A DNA stretch of 64,000 nt, from NCBI RefSeq assembly GCF_015644665.1, contig NZ_JADOBQ010000003.1, positions 1 through 64,000 on the forward strand, given 5' to 3'. Source of the stretch: Roseobacter sp. MH60115 (GTDB taxonomy: Bacteria > Pseudomonadota > Alphaproteobacteria > Rhodobacterales > Rhodobacteraceae). A model generated the notes under the pieces. It ran no database searches. It was given only the letters and a program-made list of their open reading frames with translations, and was not told the DNA's origin. This document shows, in pieces, positions 55,598-63,920 of this stretch (the first letter of the stretch is position 1; each line of letters opens with the position of its first letter). The translations under genes and the position numbers were made by a program.

Positions 55598-56032
55598 CTA
55601 GGCCTCGAGGCTAATCTGCCAGCCCGACATGAGCGCCCTGCGCACGTCGGGGGTGTCGGCCAGCAGAACCGATCCGCAGCCCATTTTGTCGAACCGGAAA
55701 TCATAGTTCAGCAGCCCGTCCTGGCTGCGCACATTCGCAAAGCGTCCAGCCACCTCCTGAGCCCGTGTAAATCCCAAACTCTCGATCGACAGACGCAGGC
55801 TGTTTCCTTCGGCCTGCAGTTTAACGACCATGTTGTCGTCGTCAGGTGATGTTGTCTCTACCGGGAGGCTCGTGTCACTTGTTTTCGCGGCCATCGGCAC
55901 AAAAGCCAGCACCTCCGTACGGGTGCCCAAGTCGTTTAGATGCTCATCTAGCTCCGCATGGGCTTGCGCAAATTTCACGTTCAGGCGGGCCACCAAGCCG
56001 GCCTTGGCAGTTTCTTTCCGAGTCTCATCCAT
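55598..56032 (-). CDS. Hypothetical cytoplasmic protein of the protease operon, 144 aa
   Basis: Product of 144 aa without signal peptide or membrane helix. The N-terminal third is helical (AGLVARLNVKFAQAHAELDE), then a Ser/Thr/Asp-rich linker and a C-terminal part with alternating strand-like pattern (MVVKLQAEGNSLRLSIESLG). No family recognised. The start is uncertain: ATG 56032 is chosen, but ATG 56062, overlapping the previous gene's stop, is possible. Between the 417-aa gene and the S16-like gene with almost no spacing, it is likely a partner of one of them. Confidence 0.55.
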   Translation of the reverse strand: MDETRKETAKAGLVARLNVKFAQAHAELDEHLNDLGTRTEVLAFVPMAAKTSDTSLPVETTSPDDDNMVVKLQAEGNSLRLSIESLGFTRAQEVAGRFANVRSQDGLLNYDFRFDKMGCGSVLLADTPDVRRALMSGWQISLEA

Positions 56033-56063
56033 TGGATTGGGTCCGTGTGTTTGGCCGGGCATG

Positions 56064-57317
56064 TCAAGACACCGCGGCAATCACGCGATCCTGCAAGTCA
56101 TCAAGGGCGGCGCTCAGGTCTTCCAGGCGCGGATACTTGATGCGGATCGACGCATCGTTTTCATGTAAGTGTTGCAGTTTTTTGCCTTCTGCAACGGCGA
56201 AAAGAAGCAGCAGATCGACATCGTCAAGATCTCCCGATGTTTTGATATCTGCAAGCTTGTCCATAACGTCGGTATGGCTCGCAAGAGCCACCTCATCCGT
56301 GTCCTCTGCAACGCCCAGAATGCGCGGATCATCGGCATCCAACCGAACAACGCCATTCTTTTTCCCATTTGAAACAATAGCCTGACCGGCGGTCGATGTC
56401 AGAAAATCGTCAAAGCTCATTCGCTTGAGGATGGGCCTATTCTCCCACGCCTGGCGAAAATCATCAACGGTCGGCGTCTGACGTCCTGCGGTCTCGGCCA
56501 GGCTCTGTGCTTCTTTCACAAGGGCAAGAGCGGTCAGGGCCTGGGAGACGGAAAGCGTAGCGAGCCCGCGTCCCTCCTCTTTGGCCTCATCGTCGATCCA
56601 GGCCGGGGGCGACAGGCCCAAAAGGCGTAACGCGTCCCAATGCCTGTTGGCGACATTGAATGCCCGCGCGAAGAGATGCACCAGATTATCGGCGTCGTCC
56701 CCGCTGAATTCATCACAGATCTCGGGGGCGGCACGCATCGCATCCCAGAGCGACAGGGCATCAATAACCTCACAGCTGCCCATACCGATGCGTATCCAAA
56801 GCGGCCCGGCCTCTCGCCGTGCTTTCAACGTGCCTTCCGGGTTCCCCTTTTGGGTCTTGATCCGTGCCAGCGCAGCCTTGGAGGGCTGGGCCACCTTGGG
56901 AACCTGATCATCCGGCAAGGGCTGGGACATTGCCCTGTCCATCGCCACGTCAGGCCAGCCATGACCCTGCTTGCAGAGGCTTAGCAGCACATTGTGTGCT
57001 TCGTGAACGGACTGGCTGGAATGAACCTGCCGCGGGCCATCCAGAACATGTTTCATCCATAACCCGGCACCGATCTCTGCATCTTCGAACTGATCGCGAT
57101 TGTAAGCGGTTCGATACTCGTCACGGGGCTTTTCCAGCCCTAGCTCTTCCAGGCCCACCAAGGTGATCTGATAATATCGCTGCGTCAGAATTCTGCGAAA
57201 TTCCCGGTCCAGGAACCAGGGCTCCAGTCGCACAGTCACCTGCCCTTTCGCGGGTTGGAACAGCGTCTTGGCAACCCGTGCGGCAAATCTTTCAGCAGGT
57301 CGTTTGTATCCAGCCAT
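56064..57317 (-). CDS. Hypothetical protein of the protease operon, 417 aa
   Basis: Product of 417 aa, no signal peptide or membrane helix, so cytosolic. GGAG precedes the ATG at 57317. It is mostly helical, with a charged N-terminus (RPAERFAARVAKTLF) and acidic C-terminal segments rich in Asp and Leu (TSGDLDDVDLLLLFAVAEG). No catalytic motif, nucleotide-binding loop or known domain is visible. It starts 16 bases after the second caspase gene. The context suggests a cytosolic regulator or adaptor for the S16-like membrane protease; this is a guess from position. Confidence 0.6.
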   Translation of the reverse strand: MAGYKRPAERFAARVAKTLFQPAKGQVTVRLEPWFLDREFRRILTQRYYQITLVGLEELGLEKPRDEYRTAYNRDQFEDAEIGAGLWMKHVLDGPRQVHSSQSVHEAHNVLLSLCKQGHGWPDVAMDRAMSQPLPDDQVPKVAQPSKAALARIKTQKGNPEGTLKARREAGPLWIRIGMGSCEVIDALSLWDAMRAAPEICDEFSGDDADNLVHLFARAFNVANRHWDALRLLGLSPPAWIDDEAKEEGRGLATLSVSQALTALALVKEAQSLAETAGRQTPTVDDFRQAWENRPILKRMSFDDFLTSTAGQAIVSNGKKNGVVRLDADDPRILGVAEDTDEVALASHTDVMDKLADIKTSGDLDDVDLLLLFAVAEGKKLQHLHENDASIRIKYPRLEDLSAALDDLQDRVIAAVS

Positions 57318-57333
57318 AGGTATGCGCTCCGAC

Positions 57334-58824
57334 TTAAAACTTGTACGGCAATTGCGCGATCCCGAATTCGACTTTTCGGTTTTCGCTGTCGTTGTGCCAG
57401 GTTCCGTTTAACTCGCGCATCAACTCACCAAAAAATGTCATCGGATCCTGGATCGGCGTCAAATCCCTGTTGCGTTGACTTAACTCTTCGACAAGCCCGC
57501 GATCATGCACGACGAGGGCCAACAGCGTGCCGGACCCGCTGGGGATCCGGAAGTTCGCCCTGGTATAGGCATCTGGGATACGCAGCACGCGGTTTGCCGC
57601 CACCGGTGTGTTCTTGGCAAAGGCACGGCTGGGGAAGAGTTGCATGACCTGTCCACCGTCCCGCAGGTCAAACAGCAGCACTTCACCGTCCCGGTCCGAG
57701 GATATCTCAAAGGCCACGATGTCGTTGCCCCTGATCGGCCCGGACTTGCCCGGGTCCATATGCACCAACGAGAGCTGCGCATCCTCGCGGCCACCGGTGA
57801 GCAGGTCCAGCATCTGCGCGACGCTTGGTGCGGTGACGGGTTGGGGATTGTCCTCCGGCCACTCAACCACCGAGAGGATGCGCGAGACCGGCGGCGCGGA
57901 AAGCTGCGGGGTAAACCCCTTGGACTGACATTCAAAATCCGTTTTACAAAAGGCATCCGCCTCAGCGGCCAGATAGCTCAGCAACTCTTCGCGGCTGGTG
58001 GTTCCGTTCTGGTTGGTGTCCGCCGTACCCTCGCGTAGCGCGGTTGCGAAGTGATAGGAGAAAACGCCGTGAGAGCGGCCGTCGATCATGGTCTCCCAGG
58101 CCAGTTGATAAGGTGCGGAGGCCGACCAGACCTCCAGCCTCTGTTTGGGTGGCACCTGAATGTCACCGATCAGGCCGGTGTCGCGCCGTAGAACGCCACC
58201 ATCCGGCACAAGCGTACTTCGTGAGCTGCTGCCATCCGCCTGAGGGCGGGAGATCGGTGCGACAAACCGGGCGCGCTGCGACGGCGCAGAAGCGGTTCCG
58301 GCAAGAGAGCGCGACACGGTACCGGAATGGCAGGCATCCACCAGCATTGTGACCCGGCGGTCGGCCAGCTGGTCAAGCATGCGTCCGATCTCGTCGTCGG
58401 TGACCAGACCGGCAAGGGGGTCGGACCTGTCGTAGTCAACCATCACGAGGGCCTCGTCCATGCCTTCGGGCCCCTCGTCCCCGCCGACCTCATCGTAGAT
58501 CTGAGTTCCGTGTCCGGAGTAGTAGATGAAGACCCGATCATTCGCGCCTGTGCCTGCAATAAGCCAGTTCTGAAAGGCCGCGAGGACTGCAGGGCGCGAT
58601 GCCTGCGCATCGCTCAGAACCAGAACCTCTTCCGGGGCAAAACCCATCTCGGTCTCGACGAGATCGCGCATCATGACCAGATCGTTGGCTGGCCCTTCCA
58701 ATGGGGCGGCATCGCCACTGTAGGCGCCGATGCCGATCAACAGGGCACGATCTGCGGCCAGCGCCCATGTGCTGGCGAGTGTCGCGGCTGCCGCTGCTAC
58801 CGCCATCAGGGATGCTCTTCTCAT
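57334..58824 (-). CDS. Secreted caspase-like protease (C14) 2
   Basis: Product of 496 aa with a signal peptide ending STWALA. The p20-like caspase fold has the dyad His105 in FIYYSGHGTQIYDE and Cys165 in TMLVDACHSGTVSRS. A segment DTNQNGTTSREE (about 300-311) has the D-x-N-x-N-G pattern of a calcium-binding loop. The C-terminal part (about 370-480) resembles DUF4384 (VAFEISSDRDGEVLLFDLRD, GQVMQLFPSRAFAKNT). ATG 58824 begins two bases past the stop of the first caspase gene. Bacterial caspase relatives of this type commonly cut after Arg or Lys; the target here is unknown. Confidence 0.88.
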   Translation of the reverse strand: MRRASLMAVAAAAATLASTWALAADRALLIGIGAYSGDAAPLEGPANDLVMMRDLVETEMGFAPEEVLVLSDAQASRPAVLAAFQNWLIAGTGANDRVFIYYSGHGTQIYDEVGGDEGPEGMDEALVMVDYDRSDPLAGLVTDDEIGRMLDQLADRRVTMLVDACHSGTVSRSLAGTASAPSQRARFVAPISRPQADGSSSRSTLVPDGGVLRRDTGLIGDIQVPPKQRLEVWSASAPYQLAWETMIDGRSHGVFSYHFATALREGTADTNQNGTTSREELLSYLAAEADAFCKTDFECQSKGFTPQLSAPPVSRILSVVEWPEDNPQPVTAPSVAQMLDLLTGGREDAQLSLVHMDPGKSGPIRGNDIVAFEISSDRDGEVLLFDLRDGGQVMQLFPSRAFAKNTPVAANRVLRIPDAYTRANFRIPSGSGTLLALVVHDRGLVEELSQRNRDLTPIQDPMTFFGELMRELNGTWHNDSENRKVEFGIAQLPYKF

Positions 58825-58825
58825 G

Positions 58826-60358
58826 CTAGCCTCTTTTCGTGAAAATGCTGATATGCCCGAAGGTGGCCCCGCCTTCGCCAAGGATGCGGGTCAGTATCGG
58901 GATGAATTCACCTGCAGGCATCGCCCACCTGAGGGCCTGACGCAGATCAACCGGTTCATAATCGGTGATGATGGCGATCAGTTCGTCCGCGCCATAAGGT
59001 TCGGCGGCGACCGCGTCAAAGGACAGGACTTCCCCAACGCGCAGCGGTCCGCGCTGACTGGGCTCAAACGGAAAAACCGCCTGCACTTCGCCGTTGTTGG
59101 CCAGGTTGAACACCGTCAGATATCGCCCGGTCAAGGGCCCCACTTCGACCGCGAACTCCTGACCTTCCGTCAATTCGCGGTGCCATGGGCGACCGTTGCG
59201 CAGGGTGGAAACCGTCGTCCCGTTGCGGATCATCCCTTCGCGGACAAGGTTCAATACGGAGAACTTGTCATCAACTTCGCCCAGTCGGTTTTCCGCGATG
59301 TCATAGCCCACGATTTCACCGGTGGCATCATGGACGTTGCCGGTCTCGCGATCCCAATAACTGCCCGGCTGTGCCGCGAGCGGCACCCGGTTCGGGTCGA
59401 ATGACGCGGTCACATCGTCCCCGTTCTCGTCAATGCTCCAGGATGGAACCTCGTCACTGACCGGGGTTGATTTATCCGGCGTCAGAACATCGAAATCAGG
59501 GCCGTCCGATGGGTTTATTTCCGGCAAGTAGCGCGATCCGTTGAAACTCTTTGCAGTCCGGGGAATGAAGGTTTCAAGGTCATTCCGACCCAGCACACCA
59601 TCTCCGTCGAGGTCCGCATCCATCGACAGGGCCCGCGCAAAGGCATAGCTGAGCGCGCCGTGATAGCGCCCGCCAATCGCCACTTCGATCACGGGTTCCG
59701 CTTCACGGCTGCCCGCCAGAAAAACCACGTTTTCAATGGTTTCCTCTTCGGTTTCCGCCAGTGCCTTGAGAGGTTTGCGCTCCACCTCGTCCTCAAACCC
59801 CAGCAGGTTTTTCAGAAAGCGGGCACGTCCCCCCCGGGTCAAGGTGCCTGAAAAGCAGCTGTCGGCCACAAACACCACCTGCACGTCCTTTGCGCCCGCT
59901 GCCAGGAACCATTGGTGCAGTTCGTCATCCACGATCTTTTCGCGCAGACCCGCTGGCGACTGCGGATCAAATCCGGGCAGCACCAGCATTTCATCCGTCA
60001 CGTCATCGGGCTGAGACAGGCTCGCCTCATCGCCGTTGATATCCGGTGTCCGCGCGCCATGCCCGGAATAGGTCAGGATAATCGTATCGCCCGGTTGAGC
60101 CCGCTCCAGAAGGTCCTGCCAAGCACTGGAAATTGCATCATATGATGCATCGCCATCCAACAACACGCGCAACTCGCTCACGCCGAAATCCTGAAGGGCC
60201 GTTGCAATCAAGCGCGCGTCATTCAACGCCCCCCCCAGATCGGGCTGCGTTTCATAATCGTCGATGCCAATGACCAGCGCGTAGTTGGCGGCCTGAACGG
60301 GCGCGGAAACGCTCAAGGCCAGCGCCATGGCCGCCGATGCCAGGAAACCCTTCGCCAT
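58826..60358 (-). CDS. Secreted caspase-like protease (C14) 1, with DUF4384-like domain
   Basis: Product of 510 aa with a signal peptide (ASAAMALALSVSAPVQAA). The dyad is His100 in ILTYSGHGARTPD and Cys168 in VFVADSCFSGTLTRGG; NYALVIGIDDY is the usual first strand. DLDGDGVLGRND is a near-canonical EF-hand loop in the catalytic half. The C-terminal 170 residues show the DUF4384 pattern (QEFAVEVGPLTGRYLTVFNL, GEVQAVFPFEPSQ). It follows the OmpA/TPR gene by two bases. Similar overall to caspase 2 but clearly diverged; the two are not simple recent duplicates. Confidence 0.9.
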   Translation of the reverse strand: MAKGFLASAAMALALSVSAPVQAANYALVIGIDDYETQPDLGGALNDARLIATALQDFGVSELRVLLDGDASYDAISSAWQDLLERAQPGDTIILTYSGHGARTPDINGDEASLSQPDDVTDEMLVLPGFDPQSPAGLREKIVDDELHQWFLAAGAKDVQVVFVADSCFSGTLTRGGRARFLKNLLGFEDEVERKPLKALAETEEETIENVVFLAGSREAEPVIEVAIGGRYHGALSYAFARALSMDADLDGDGVLGRNDLETFIPRTAKSFNGSRYLPEINPSDGPDFDVLTPDKSTPVSDEVPSWSIDENGDDVTASFDPNRVPLAAQPGSYWDRETGNVHDATGEIVGYDIAENRLGEVDDKFSVLNLVREGMIRNGTTVSTLRNGRPWHRELTEGQEFAVEVGPLTGRYLTVFNLANNGEVQAVFPFEPSQRGPLRVGEVLSFDAVAAEPYGADELIAIITDYEPVDLRQALRWAMPAGEFIPILTRILGEGGATFGHISIFTKRG

Positions 60359-60360
60359 GC

Positions 60361-61290
60361 CTATTGCTCCACCTTGATCACGTCCACCTCGACTCGCCGG
60401 CTCATCTGCCAGCGTTCTTCCTGGGAATAATTGAACGCGTCGTCCGGCTGAAAGAGCTCGCTCTCGCCGCGCCCTGCAACCTTCAGGGTCAACTGAAGGC
60501 CCCGGTTCTCAAGATAGGCTTTGACGGCTTGCGCCCGCCGTTCCGACAAATCCTGATTATAGGCGGCCTCGCCGCGCTCATCCGTGTGACCGATCACGGT
60601 AATGCTCTTGATCTCGGACGGTGTGAGGGCAGACAGACAGCTAAAAAGCTCTTCTGCGGCCTCGCTGCCCTTATCTGTCATCACCGTCTCGTTGGTCACG
60701 AATTGTATCGGGACGACCACCTCGGCAATCCAGGCATTGCTGGTTTGAAGCTGGCATGCCGGTCGACCGGGCAGGGTCACAAAGCCGCTGGCCAAAAGTC
60801 TTGTATCATTCACCTTGGCATTAATCGCCTGAAACACCTCCCTCGACGGCGCCAGATCCAGATAGGTCGACGCAGGATCGGCGAGCAGCTCTGCATCCTG
60901 CAGGGCAAGCTGGTAGCGCAATGCCGCCTCGTCGAAGTCACGGCGGTCGCGGGCGGCATCCCCGAGGACATTCTGGACCTGCCAGATGCCCGCAATATCC
61001 AAGGCCTCCCGCAAAAGCGGCAGGGCTTCTTCGTAGGATTGAGCCTCACGCACCGCCTTTTGCGACATCGCCAGCGCCAGCCAGCGCGAAATCTGCGCCC
61101 GCTCATCCGGGGTGCAGCCCTGGTCAAGGGCTGTCTCGCGCAGCGCGCCCAGACGGAACACATCTGCCGAGTTCAGCGACGCAATGAGGCTGTCGGCCTC
61201 CTGCAACGGTGCGCAGGCGGCGCGTGCCTTGTCGGGCTGGGCGACCAAACCCAAGCCAATTGCCACAAGCAAGCCCGTCAGCCTTCTCAT
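60361..61290 (-). CDS. TPR/OmpA family periplasmic protein
   Basis: Product of 309 aa with a signal peptide. Residues about 30-165 are helical with a tetratricopeptide look (EALPLLREALDIAGIWQVQN, FDEAALRYQLALQDAELL). Residues 190-309 are an OmpA-type peptidoglycan-binding domain: VVPIQFVTNETVMTDKGSEA, GHTDERGEAAYNQDLSERRA and KVAGRGESELF, with binding Asp and Arg kept. It should hold the complex to the cell wall. Start overlaps the protease stop by four bases (ATGA). Confidence 0.88.
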   Translation of the reverse strand: MRRLTGLLVAIGLGLVAQPDKARAACAPLQEADSLIASLNSADVFRLGALRETALDQGCTPDERAQISRWLALAMSQKAVREAQSYEEALPLLREALDIAGIWQVQNVLGDAARDRRDFDEAALRYQLALQDAELLADPASTYLDLAPSREVFQAINAKVNDTRLLASGFVTLPGRPACQLQTSNAWIAEVVVPIQFVTNETVMTDKGSEAAEELFSCLSALTPSEIKSITVIGHTDERGEAAYNQDLSERRAQAVKAYLENRGLQLTLKVAGRGESELFQPDDAFNYSQEERWQMSRRVEVDVIKVEQ

Positions 61291-62159
61291 TTCGTGACCT
61301 TCAGTATCCAGGGGACAAAAGCGGAAACACGCGTGTAAACACCATAGTTTCCCTGTCCATCACACCCTTCCGCGCCCCAGGCGACGACCCCGACCTGCAC
61401 AAGACCGGTTGGGCCTTCGCGGATGACCAGGGGCCCGCCGCTATCTCCCTGGCAACTCGTTCTGTTGCCGGCCGGGTAGCCCGCGCAGAGCAATCCGCCT
61501 GTAAATTGGGCGCCGCGAAACTTGCTGATGAATTTGCGGCATTCGGATTCCGGCCGAATTCGCAGGTTCACGCCCAGCAAATCCTCGCTTGTTTTGCCGT
61601 CTTCGGTCACGCCGTAGCCGGTGACACGCGCGCAGGTGTAGTCGCCCATCAGGGCACGCTCCATCTGAGGCGATGCAAGCGTGATGATTGATGTGGGATC
61701 GACATCCAAGGGTCGCGCCAGTTTCAGAACCGCAATGTCCGAATTGCCGTTCTTGCCGTTGTAATCCGGATGGATGTAGAGATCCGACGCTGGTCTGATG
61801 TCCTTGTCTTCGACCATTTCCGAGACGTTATCCCCCCCGAATACGGCATAGACGGCATCTGGCTTTGCCGGAACGATCCCGCTGGCGCTTTTGCTGGAAA
61901 CACAATGCGCCGCCGTCAAAACAAAGCCTTGGCTGATGATGGAGCCGCCGCAGACGGACGACCCTTTCCCGTCAGGGGATTTGGTAATCAGGAAGATCTG
62001 ATAGGGCGCGTCACTCTGGTTCACCGGCGCGCCGCCGATGACGCGGCTCACCGTTCGCCCGGTGCTGTCCTTGCAGGTAAAGGAAGACTGCGCCAGGGCG
62101 CCTCCTGTCATGGCAAGGCTGCAGAACGCCGCTGCCAGATGTCCGAACACCTTATTCAT
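61287..62159 (-). CDS. Secreted chymotrypsin-fold serine protease (S1) with zymogen-type site
   Basis: Product of 290 aa with a signal peptide (LAAAFCSLAMTGGALAQ). The triad is His85 in LTAAHCV, Asp141 in SDIAVLKL and Ser240 in CQGDSGGPL. RVIGGAPV at 39-46 looks like the activation site of a zymogen, cut after Arg39 to free the Val-Ile-Gly-Gly end. The residue at S1-pocket position 189 appears to be Thr234, not Asp, so trypsin-like specificity is unlikely. Six cysteines fit three disulfides. It overlaps the previous gene by eight bases. The serpin is two genes upstream. Confidence 0.92.
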   Translation of the reverse strand: MNKVFGHLAAAFCSLAMTGGALAQSSFTCKDSTGRTVSRVIGGAPVNQSDAPYQIFLITKSPDGKGSSVCGGSIISQGFVLTAAHCVSSKSASGIVPAKPDAVYAVFGGDNVSEMVEDKDIRPASDLYIHPDYNGKNGNSDIAVLKLARPLDVDPTSIITLASPQMERALMGDYTCARVTGYGVTEDGKTSEDLLGVNLRIRPESECRKFISKFRGAQFTGGLLCAGYPAGNRTSCQGDSGGPLVIREGPTGLVQVGVVAWGAEGCDGQGNYGVYTRVSAFVPWILKVTK

Positions 62160-62811
62160 CTGTCAAATCTCCTTCGTTCGCGGCAACGACCCGGTACCGC
62201 AAAACAGTGGCGCTGTAGGGTGCCGACGCACTTCTGGAACTGGTTGATCCGTGGTCGGGAATGACCGGGATATCTTCAGGCGCAAACTGGCCCCCGAGGT
62301 CCGGGCTCCAGTGCAGATAGACCTCCGCAGGCGCCAGGGGCTCTTCCACCTGGAAACCATAACCCTGTTGGGCGTCACCAAGGCAAAGCTCTTGCCCGGC
62401 CTCCATCTTGCCCCCTTTTACCTTGCGCTCTTCAGGTGTGAGATCGTTGGGATAGATCCGCACCGGGCGCTGGCCATCCAGGGTGCGGGACCAGACCGAC
62501 AGATAGCCGCTGCGCTTAGCCTTGGCACAGACCGCAACGAGGTCTCCCAAACTCAAATCCGGATTTGGGAAATCGACCTTGGCCCAGCTGTCGCTCTGGC
62601 GGTCATAAAGCTTGAGGTATGCCTGCAGGCTATCGCCCGCGGATCGCGACACCGGCACCTCGTTCGTGCGTTCCTGTGCGTGGGCGATCTGGGTGCCGAG
62701 CGTCATCGCAGCACCGACAATGGCAATGATGAGCAGAGCGAACGCCTTGGCGCTGCAAGGGAGGGATAGAGGTTTCCGGATCACGGGATATCTCCTTGCA
62801 AACTGGGTCAT
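62152..62811 (-). CDS. Secreted DUF4384-like protein
   Basis: Product of 219 aa with a long signal or anchor (AFALLIIAIVGAAMTLG, about 24-40). The middle shows the DUF4384 pattern also found at the ends of the two caspases: LSLGDLVAVCAKAKRSGYLS, VWSRTLDGQRPVRIYPND, then EAGQELCLG. Domains of this type often accompany bacterial caspase-like proteins; role unknown, perhaps a shared docking module. The ATG overlaps the serpin stop by four bases. Confidence 0.65.
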   Translation of the reverse strand: MTQFARRYPVIRKPLSLPCSAKAFALLIIAIVGAAMTLGTQIAHAQERTNEVPVSRSAGDSLQAYLKLYDRQSDSWAKVDFPNPDLSLGDLVAVCAKAKRSGYLSVWSRTLDGQRPVRIYPNDLTPEERKVKGGKMEAGQELCLGDAQQGYGFQVEEPLAPAEVYLHWSPDLGGQFAPEDIPVIPDHGSTSSRSASAPYSATVLRYRVVAANEGDLTDE

Positions 62812-63920
62812 GAGGGGTCGCGGATGACGCCAGCGATCAACGCCGTGTCGATGCCCGGCATCATCAGGAAAAACTCAAAGGGGCGATCAAACTGCACCAG
62901 AGGCGCTTCGTTGACCTCCACCGAGCGGACACCAATTGCGGCCGTGGCAGCAGCGGCTTCCACCCCTGCTTCGTCCGCCTTGAACACCACAGATTGGACA
63001 AGTGGCCCTGGAACTGCGCCCCCATCAACGATGGTTTGCATGCCCTCTGCCAACGCCCGCTCCATGCCAAGCTCTTCCATCACCGCATTCAGATCGCGGC
63101 TGCTTTCCAGATCCAGAAGCGGCATCGCGACGCGCACGAAGCTTGCGGCCTCCGGGGCCAGCAGAACGGGTGTCGGCGCCTGGTCCGTTTCGCCCTCTGT
63201 CGATTCATCCTGCGGCGATATCTCTGCGGGGGTTTCTGTGGCTTCCTCATCGCGCGCAGGTAGCCTCATCAGCACATACCCACCGTCCTGAAAGCCCATG
63301 GCGACCACCAGACCGTCATCCGTTTTCCAGGATGGGAATGTCTTGCTACTGGTCATGAAGCGCACATCGACGGTGCTGCGATCCGGACGCGCAAATGGTT
63401 TTTCAGCGGTTTGAGCCGGTGGAAACGGCATCGACCAGTTGTCTTTGAAGTGAAGGGCGCTGGTGACCACCACAGTGGCACTGTCCAGCGGATCACTCAG
63501 CAGTTTCGGAATAAGTCCCTTGGTCGCTTCTTCCGCCCAGGCATTGATACGGTCGATGCCATCCTTGGCAAGGCTGAGCGTCTCCTGATCTGCCTGCCAG
63601 ACATCTGTCAGGTTCGATGCCGCGGCCTCCGATGGGCGTGTCGCCGTATCATACCAGACCGCATAGCTGAGATTGACGGTCGGCGGCATATCGGCCGGCG
63701 GCTGTCCCGGTTCCAGACCCGCGCGCGCAAGACCCATGGTCAACAACACGCTCAGCGGTGAAACCAAGGGATTGCCAACACCATCGTCAACGGCAGCGAG
63801 AATATCCATGGTTTCCGCATCAGGCAGGCCAAGCGCCATTACCGGTTCGTTGGCGAAGGTCGGGACAGCAACGCTCATGCAAGCGCCGAGGCATATGGCA
63901 CGGGTGAGGCAGGTTTTCAT
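62808..63920 (-). CDS. Serpin family protease inhibitor (first gene of the protease operon)
   Basis: Product of 370 aa with a signal peptide (AICLGACMSVAVPTFA); AAGGAAAG precedes the ATG at 63920. Serpin landmarks are INAWAEEATKGLIPKLL, LHFKDNWSMPF, the hinge KADEAGVEAAAATAAIGV (from residue 314) and QFDRPFEFFLM. The hinge has the small residues needed for loop insertion, so it should be inhibitory. By the usual count P1 is Ser333, with Arg332 next to it. An acidic Pro/Glu/Thr-rich insert lies around residues 225-255. It probably guards against one of the operon's proteases; which one is not known. Confidence 0.88.
   Translation of the reverse strand: MKTCLTRAICLGACMSVAVPTFANEPVMALGLPDAETMDILAAVDDGVGNPLVSPLSVLLTMGLARAGLEPGQPPADMPPTVNLSYAVWYDTATRPSEAAASNLTDVWQADQETLSLAKDGIDRINAWAEEATKGLIPKLLSDPLDSATVVVTSALHFKDNWSMPFPPAQTAEKPFARPDRSTVDVRFMTSSKTFPSWKTDDGLVVAMGFQDGGYVLMRLPARDEEATETPAEISPQDESTEGETDQAPTPVLLAPEAASFVRVAMPLLDLESSRDLNAVMEELGMERALAEGMQTIVDGGAVPGPLVQSVVFKADEAGVEAAAATAAIGVRSVEVNEAPLVQFDRPFEFFLMMPGIDTALIAGVIRDPS

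Noticed and set aside
61287-62159. Calling the S1 protease a true trypsin
   Set aside because: The fold and triad are clear, but the position six before the catalytic serine appears to be Thr, not Asp, so Arg/Lys specificity is not supported.
53457-63920. Reading the caspase operon as an intracellular anti-phage abortive system
   Set aside because: Caspase-like effectors occur in such systems, but here both caspases, the S1 protease, the serpin and the OmpA proteins have signal peptides, and no nucleotide-sensing or NTPase module is present.
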